64,000 bases of DNA, taken from Salinimicrobium soli. GTDB lineage: Bacteria; Bacteroidota; Bacteroidia; Flavobacteriales; Flavobacteriaceae. Below, in pieces: positions 59,703 to 64,000 of the stretch (position 1 is its first letter; each line of letters opens with the position of its first letter). A program made the position numbers and the translations under genes. The DNA is taken from assembly GCF_048323655.1 (NCBI RefSeq), contig NZ_JBLUWW010000003.1:310001-374000 (forward strand), in the 5' to 3' direction. The notes under the pieces are model-generated. The model saw nothing but the letters and a program-made list of their open reading frames with translations, was not told the DNA's origin and ran no database searches.

Positions 59703-61565
59703 ATGAAAAAGATGTTTTTTGTTCTCGTTGTTCTTATCAGCCTATCCTCTTTTGCACAAATTCAAAGGGTGGAGCCTCCAAACTGGTGGACCGGATTTAA
59801 AGATCAGGATCTTCAATTGCTTGTCTACGGAAAAGAGATTGGAAAAACAGTCCCTGAAATTAATTATAATGGAGTTTCTATTGAGGAGGTGCACAAAGCT
59901 GATAGTCCCAATTACCTTTTTATAGACCTTTCTATTTCTGAAGAGGCCAAACCCGGAAAGTTTGACATAAGATTCAAAAAATCCGGTGGTAAAACTGAAG
60001 TTTTTAAATATGAACTCAAGGCTCGTCAGAAACCGGCAGAAGATTATGTAGGTTTTGACAGTTCAGATGTAATTTATCTTATCACGCCAGATCGTTTTGC
60101 AAATGGTGATCCCTCCAATGATATTAATTCTTCCCTCTTAGAAAAGACCATTGACAGGAATAATGATTATGCGCGACATGGAGGTGATATTCGCGGAATT
60201 ATTAACCATCTGGATTACATTGACACCCTCGGTTTTACGGCCATCTGGTCGTCGCCTTTGCTTATCAATGACATGAAAAATGCTTCCTATCACGGGTATG
60301 CCATGACCGATTTCTATAAGGTGGATCCAAGGTTTGGAACTTTGGCCGAATACAAAGAGCTGGCTGATAAAGCCGGAGAAAGAGGGATCAAACTGATCAT
60401 GGACCAGGTTGCCAATCACGTAGGAATTGAACATTGGTGGATGAAAGATCTTCCTTTCACGGACTGGATCAATTACCAGGAGCGTTACTTAAATGGTGAA
60501 AAAACAGTTTATTCCAGCCATCAGAGAACCACGAACCAGGATATGTATGCTTCCGAAGGTGACAAGAAAAGAATGACCGAAGGTTGGTTTGTAGATACCA
60601 TGCCAGATCTAAACCAGGAGAATCCTTATATGGCCAACTACCTTACCCAGAACAGCATCTGGTGGATAGAAACTCTTGGCCTCGGCGGAATTCGTCAGGA
60701 CACCTATCCTTATCCCGATAAGGAATTCATGAGCGACTGGGCTGGTGCAATCATGACCGAATACCCTAACTTCAATATTGTAGGAGAGGAGTGGAGTTAC
60801 AATCCGCTACTTATAAGGTATTGGCAGGAAGGAGCGCCCAATAAGGATGGCTACGACTCCAACTTAAAGTCGACTATGGATTTTGCCATGCAGGCAAATA
60901 TAGTGGCGGCTTTGAATGAGGAAGAGAATTGGGGTTCAGGATTGGAGAAGATATATGCAGGTCTTGCCAATGATTTTGCTTACGCTTCCCCTTCAGACAT
61001 CATGATCTTTCCCGATAATCACGATATGAGCAGGATCTATACCCAGCTCGGGGAAAGTATTCCGAAGGCAAAAATGGCGCTGGCGTATATTTTGATGTTA
61101 CCTCGCATTCCGCAGATCTACTACGGAACCGAGATCCTGATGAATGATACTGCCAAACCCGGTGATCACGGTCTTATAAGAACCGATTTCCCCGGCGGAT
61201 GGAAAAATGATTCGGTGAATGCCTTTACCGGTAAGAATCTTTCCAAGGTTCAAAAGGAAATGCAAACATACCTGAAGCTGATTCTGAACTACCGCAAGAA
61301 CAGTGAAGCCATCCAGCAAGGGGAAACAATTCATTTTGCACCGGAAAATGGAGTTTACCTGCTTTCCCGAAGCTCTGGAAATGAGAAAGTGGTGTTGATA
61401 CTCAATAAGAATGAGGAGCCTGTGAACCTTGATCTGGAACGTTTTGAAGAACTCGGTCTGGGTGGGCAAAATCTAAAAAATCTGCTTACGGGAGAAAAAA
61501 TGATCTGGGAAGGCAGCCTTGCGTTACCGAAAATGGGAGCGTATATCTTTACTACAAAACTTTAA
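59703..61565 (+). CDS. Exported GH13 alpha-amylase (neopullulanase/cyclomaltodextrinase type)
   Basis: The 620-residue protein has a signal peptide (1-19), an N-terminal beta domain (about 20-115) and the GH13 barrel: DQVANHVG (region I, Asp234), GIRQDTYPY with the nucleophile Asp333, VGEEW with the acid Glu362 and FPDNHD with Asp438. It cuts alpha-1,4 links of malto-oligosaccharides in the periplasm, as SusA does in Bacteroides. It follows GH65 and precedes the GH31 gene. Confidence 0.93.
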   Translation: MKKMFFVLVVLISLSSFAQIQRVEPPNWWTGFKDQDLQLLVYGKEIGKTVPEINYNGVSIEEVHKADSPNYLFIDLSISEEAKPGKFDIRFKKSGGKTEVFKYELKARQKPAEDYVGFDSSDVIYLITPDRFANGDPSNDINSSLLEKTIDRNNDYARHGGDIRGIINHLDYIDTLGFTAIWSSPLLINDMKNASYHGYAMTDFYKVDPRFGTLAEYKELADKAGERGIKLIMDQVANHVGIEHWWMKDLPFTDWINYQERYLNGEKTVYSSHQRTTNQDMYASEGDKKRMTEGWFVDTMPDLNQENPYMANYLTQNSIWWIETLGLGGIRQDTYPYPDKEFMSDWAGAIMTEYPNFNIVGEEWSYNPLLIRYWQEGAPNKDGYDSNLKSTMDFAMQANIVAALNEEENWGSGLEKIYAGLANDFAYASPSDIMIFPDNHDMSRIYTQLGESIPKAKMALAYILMLPRIPQIYYGTEILMNDTAKPGDHGLIRTDFPGGWKNDSVNAFTGKNLSKVQKEMQTYLKLILNYRKNSEAIQQGETIHFAPENGVYLLSRSSGNEKVVLILNKNEEPVNLDLERFEELGLGGQNLKNLLTGEKMIWEGSLALPKMGAYIFTTKL

Positions 61566-61583
61566 ATCGACTTGAGAGAATAT

Positions 61584-63977
61584 ATGTTTGATAAAGGTGT
61601 GAAAAAGGGGATTTTTTTGGGTCTTCTATTTTTACAGATCGCGGTGTTCGGTCAAAACCCGGAGCGGGTCTTTAAGCAGGCTCAAAAAGGGGAAAATTTT
61701 ACTCAATTAGAAACCAGTGACGGAAAGTACATTTTTAAGTACTATACTCCCGAAATTATTGAAGCTACTTTTGTTCCTTCAGGAGAAACTTTTTCTTCCA
61801 CCTCTCACGCGGTGGTAATGGAACCTCAAAAAGTGGAGTATGAACTCATCCAAAATGATACTTCTCTAACCCTTGATTCTGAAGGAATCGATGTGGTAGT
61901 GCAAAAAAAGCCATTTCAAGTCACTTATTACTTCAAAGGTGAAAAACTGACTTCCGAAAAGACCGGGTATTCCAGGGATGAAAAACATGAAAAACTGGAT
62001 TTCAATCTCACTGAGACCGAAGTTCTATTTGGTGGAGGAGCTAGAGCTCTGGGGATGAACAGGCGTGGTAACAGGCTGGAGTTGTACAACCGTGCTGATT
62101 ACGGGTATACCACCAAAAGTGAATTGTTAAATTACACGCTTCCAATCGTTCTTTCTTCGGAAAAATACCTGCTTCATTTTGATAATGCCCCTATCGGTTT
62201 TCTGGATCTTGACAGTGAACATAATAATACTCTTACCTACGAAACCATCAGCGGAAATAAGAGATACCAGGTCGTGGTTGGAGATTCCTGGGAGGATTTG
62301 GTGAGTAACTATACCTTGCTTACCGGTCGCCAGCCGCTGCCTCCAAGATGGGTTTTTGGAAATTTCTCCAGCCGTTTTGGATATCATTCTCAGAAAGAAG
62401 TTGAAAATACGATCGCAAAGTTCAAAGAAGAGAATATTCCGGTAGATGCCATAATTCTCGATCTTTTCTGGTTTGGTCATGAGATCAAAGGCACGATGGG
62501 TAATCTTGCTTTTGTGCGTGATTCTTTTCCGCAGCCCAAGAAAATGATGAAGGATCTGAAGAAGAAAGGGGTGAAGACCATTTTGGTTACAGAGCCTTTT
62601 ATTTTGACCACTTCAAACCGTTGGGAAGAGGCAGTCAAAAATGACATTTTGGCTAAAGATTCTTTGCAGCAGCCTTTCACCTTTGATTTCTACTTCGGAA
62701 ACACCGGCTTAATTGACATTTTTGAACCCGGAGCACAGGATTGGTTCTGGAATATTTATGAGGACCTGAAGAAAATGGGCGTCGATGGCTGGTGGGGAGA
62801 CCTGGGAGAGCCTGAAGTGCATCCTGAAGCCTTGCAGCATTCTATTGGTTCAGCTAATGAAGTTCACAATATCTATGGACATTACTGGGCTAAAATGATT
62901 TACGAGGGATATGCCGAAAATTTCTCTGAGCAACGGCCTTTCATTCTCATGCGTGCCGGGGCAGCCGGTTCCCAGCGATTCGGATTAATGCCATGGTCCG
63001 GGGACGTGAGCAGAAGCTGGGGCGGATTAAAACCCCAACCCGAGATCTCCCTTCAAATGGGACTTCAGGGACTGGCGTATATGCATTCTGACCTTGGCGG
63101 ATTTGGAGGTGATCTTTTGGATGACGAGTTATATGCCCGCTGGCTTCAGTACGGAGTATTCCAACCCATCTACAGGCCTCATGCACAGGAAGCAGTGGCT
63201 TCAGAACCAGTTTTTAGAGCCGAAAGACCTAAAAAGCTTGCTAAGAAAGCAATAGAACTCCGTTATAAGATGTTGCCCTATAACTATACGCTGGCTTTCA
63301 GGAATTCAATAGAAGGATTGCCATTAATGAGGCCGCTCTTCTTCGAAGAACCTGATAATTTCCGATTGTATTCGGTTGCCCAGGAATATCTTTGGGGAGA
63401 TGCTTTTTTAGTCTCTCCCGTTGTTCGACCCGATGTTTCTGAAAAAGAGATCTACTTTCCAAAAACGGCAAACTGGTTCGATTTCTACACAGGGAAGATG
63501 TATGAAGGAGGATCTACTGCAACTGTCCAGCTGAAGGAGGAGTATATTCCTACTTTCGTTAGGGGTGGTGCGTTTGTTCCTATGTCCAAACCTATGCATT
63601 CGACCACTGAATTTTCTCCGGAGAAATTGGAAATCCATTATTTTTATGATCCTTCGGCTGAAAAAAGTACAGGGAATTTGTATTTTGATGATGGGCAAAC
63701 CTCAAGGAGTTATGAAAAAGGTCTTTTTGAACTCCTAAATTTCAGTAGTGAAATTTCAGAAAATGAAATAATTATTACAGTTGAAAAGGAATTAGGTTCG
63801 GCTAAAAAGGTTTCAGAAATAGTAAAATCTGAAATGGTGGTACATAATCTCATTTTTGAGCCTTCCGAAGTAAAGATAAATGGTAAGAAAATGAGGTTCA
63901 GTTTTGATGCTGAAAAACACGAACTACAGTTGCCGCTGGAATTAAAGAATAATAAAACTACAATATCAATAAATTAA
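61584..63977 (+). CDS. Exported GH31 alpha-glucosidase
   Basis: The 797-residue protein (ATG at 61584; the upstream TTG at 61572 would add four residues) has a signal peptide (about 1-24, ending FGQ), an N-terminal beta domain and the GH31 barrel with the nucleophile Asp406 in WWGDLGEPE and the acid/base Asp474 in MPWSGDVSRSW. It removes terminal alpha-glucose units, like SusB does functionally, in the periplasm. It lies in the operon six bases after GH13 stops by the long reading, 18 by the ATG. Confidence 0.93.
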   Translation: MFDKGVKKGIFLGLLFLQIAVFGQNPERVFKQAQKGENFTQLETSDGKYIFKYYTPEIIEATFVPSGETFSSTSHAVVMEPQKVEYELIQNDTSLTLDSEGIDVVVQKKPFQVTYYFKGEKLTSEKTGYSRDEKHEKLDFNLTETEVLFGGGARALGMNRRGNRLELYNRADYGYTTKSELLNYTLPIVLSSEKYLLHFDNAPIGFLDLDSEHNNTLTYETISGNKRYQVVVGDSWEDLVSNYTLLTGRQPLPPRWVFGNFSSRFGYHSQKEVENTIAKFKEENIPVDAIILDLFWFGHEIKGTMGNLAFVRDSFPQPKKMMKDLKKKGVKTILVTEPFILTTSNRWEEAVKNDILAKDSLQQPFTFDFYFGNTGLIDIFEPGAQDWFWNIYEDLKKMGVDGWWGDLGEPEVHPEALQHSIGSANEVHNIYGHYWAKMIYEGYAENFSEQRPFILMRAGAAGSQRFGLMPWSGDVSRSWGGLKPQPEISLQMGLQGLAYMHSDLGGFGGDLLDDELYARWLQYGVFQPIYRPHAQEAVASEPVFRAERPKKLAKKAIELRYKMLPYNYTLAFRNSIEGLPLMRPLFFEEPDNFRLYSVAQEYLWGDAFLVSPVVRPDVSEKEIYFPKTANWFDFYTGKMYEGGSTATVQLKEEYIPTFVRGGAFVPMSKPMHSTTEFSPEKLEIHYFYDPSAEKSTGNLYFDDGQTSRSYEKGLFELLNFSSEISENEIIITVEKELGSAKKVSEIVKSEMVVHNLIFEPSEVKINGKKMRFSFDAEKHELQLPLELKNNKTTISIN

Positions 63978-63992
63978 CTTAAAACTAATCTT

Positions 63993-64000
63993 ATGAAAAA
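63993..64000 (+). CDS. Start of a further gene, cut by the window end
   Basis: An ATG followed by AAA AA opens 15 bases after the GH31 stop codon. The spacing fits a further member of the maltodextrin operon, perhaps another GH13, but only the first codons are visible. Confidence 0.3.

Noticed and set aside
62635..62653. TCAAAAATGACATTTTGG copy of the intergenic hairpin
   Set aside because: It lies inside the GH31 coding sequence and encodes conserved residues, so it is probably chance.
1..64000. tRNA, rRNA, CRISPR, prophage, transposase and defence genes
   Set aside because: Scanned for by eye in all gaps and product types; none was seen, although a covariance-model search was not possible.

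Overview
The window is a 64 kb piece of a Bacteroidota chromosome, most probably a flavobacterium (Flavobacteriaceae; the Gramella/Salegentibacter side is a guess from general resemblance only). The evidence is a SusC/SusD/SusE outer-membrane glycan uptake system, recurring TAnnTTTG-type -7 promoter boxes, start codons without convincing Shine-Dalgarno sequences, a moderately low GC content, and family choices typical of the group (TlpA-type thioredoxin, GH3-family protein, Prx-Trx-small protein operon). No rRNA, tRNA, CRISPR array, phage or insertion sequence was seen.

Layout. 1-0.7 kb: the start of a probable AraC-type regulator (minus strand), then a structured intergenic stretch and a 42-residue membrane peptide. 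0.7-8 kb: a nitroreductase, then a minus-strand housekeeping run tpx > dagK > ftsK > lolA-like > lptF/G-like > ribB. 8.1-13.9 kb: a peroxiredoxin-thioredoxin-small protein operon, a NhaC antiporter, deoD-deoC nucleoside salvage, and a PLP sulfur-amino-acid enzyme divergent from an Lrp/AsnC regulator. 14-25 kb: lpdA, several small proteins, a MATE transporter, an FAD oxidoreductase preceded by a 27-codon Rossmann remnant, an M3 metallopeptidase lipoprotein, a TlpA-like thioredoxin and a GH3-family protein. 25-36.8 kb: an orphan multi-PAS histidine kinase with a 545-bp non-coding upstream region, a DEAD-box helicase, an FMN reductase-pabB pair, tilS-dsbD, and a CocE/NonD hydrolase.

36.8-47.9 kb is a galactose/galactoside locus: mutarotase, sodium/sugar symporter, galT, galK, a Nudix-family regulator whose Nudix box has lost catalytic glutamates, a GH2 beta-galactosidase-like lipoprotein and a secreted clan GH-A-like enzyme. 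48-64 kb is a maltodextrin/starch locus: susC-susD-susE on the minus strand, divergent from lacI-type regulator > MFS transporter > beta-phosphoglucomutase > GH65 phosphorylase > GH13 amylase > GH31 alpha-glucosidase. The predicted flow is outer-membrane capture and import by SusCDE, periplasmic trimming by the exported GH13 and GH31 enzymes, inner-membrane uptake of maltose by the MFS carrier, phosphorolysis by GH65 and conversion of beta-glucose 1-phosphate to glucose 6-phosphate.

The points most worth checking are: (1) a chain of overlapping, mutually exclusive inverted repeats between the LacI-type gene and the maltose transporter, ending on the start codon; (2) the Nudix-type regulator and palindromes in the galactose locus; (3) a thiol peroxidase with a single cysteine; (4) RibB carrying a GTP cyclohydrolase II domain stripped of its zinc cysteines; (5) a family of A/T-stem hairpins placed directly behind genes. 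Both glycan loci are of known general types; no wholly new system could be proven from sequence alone.
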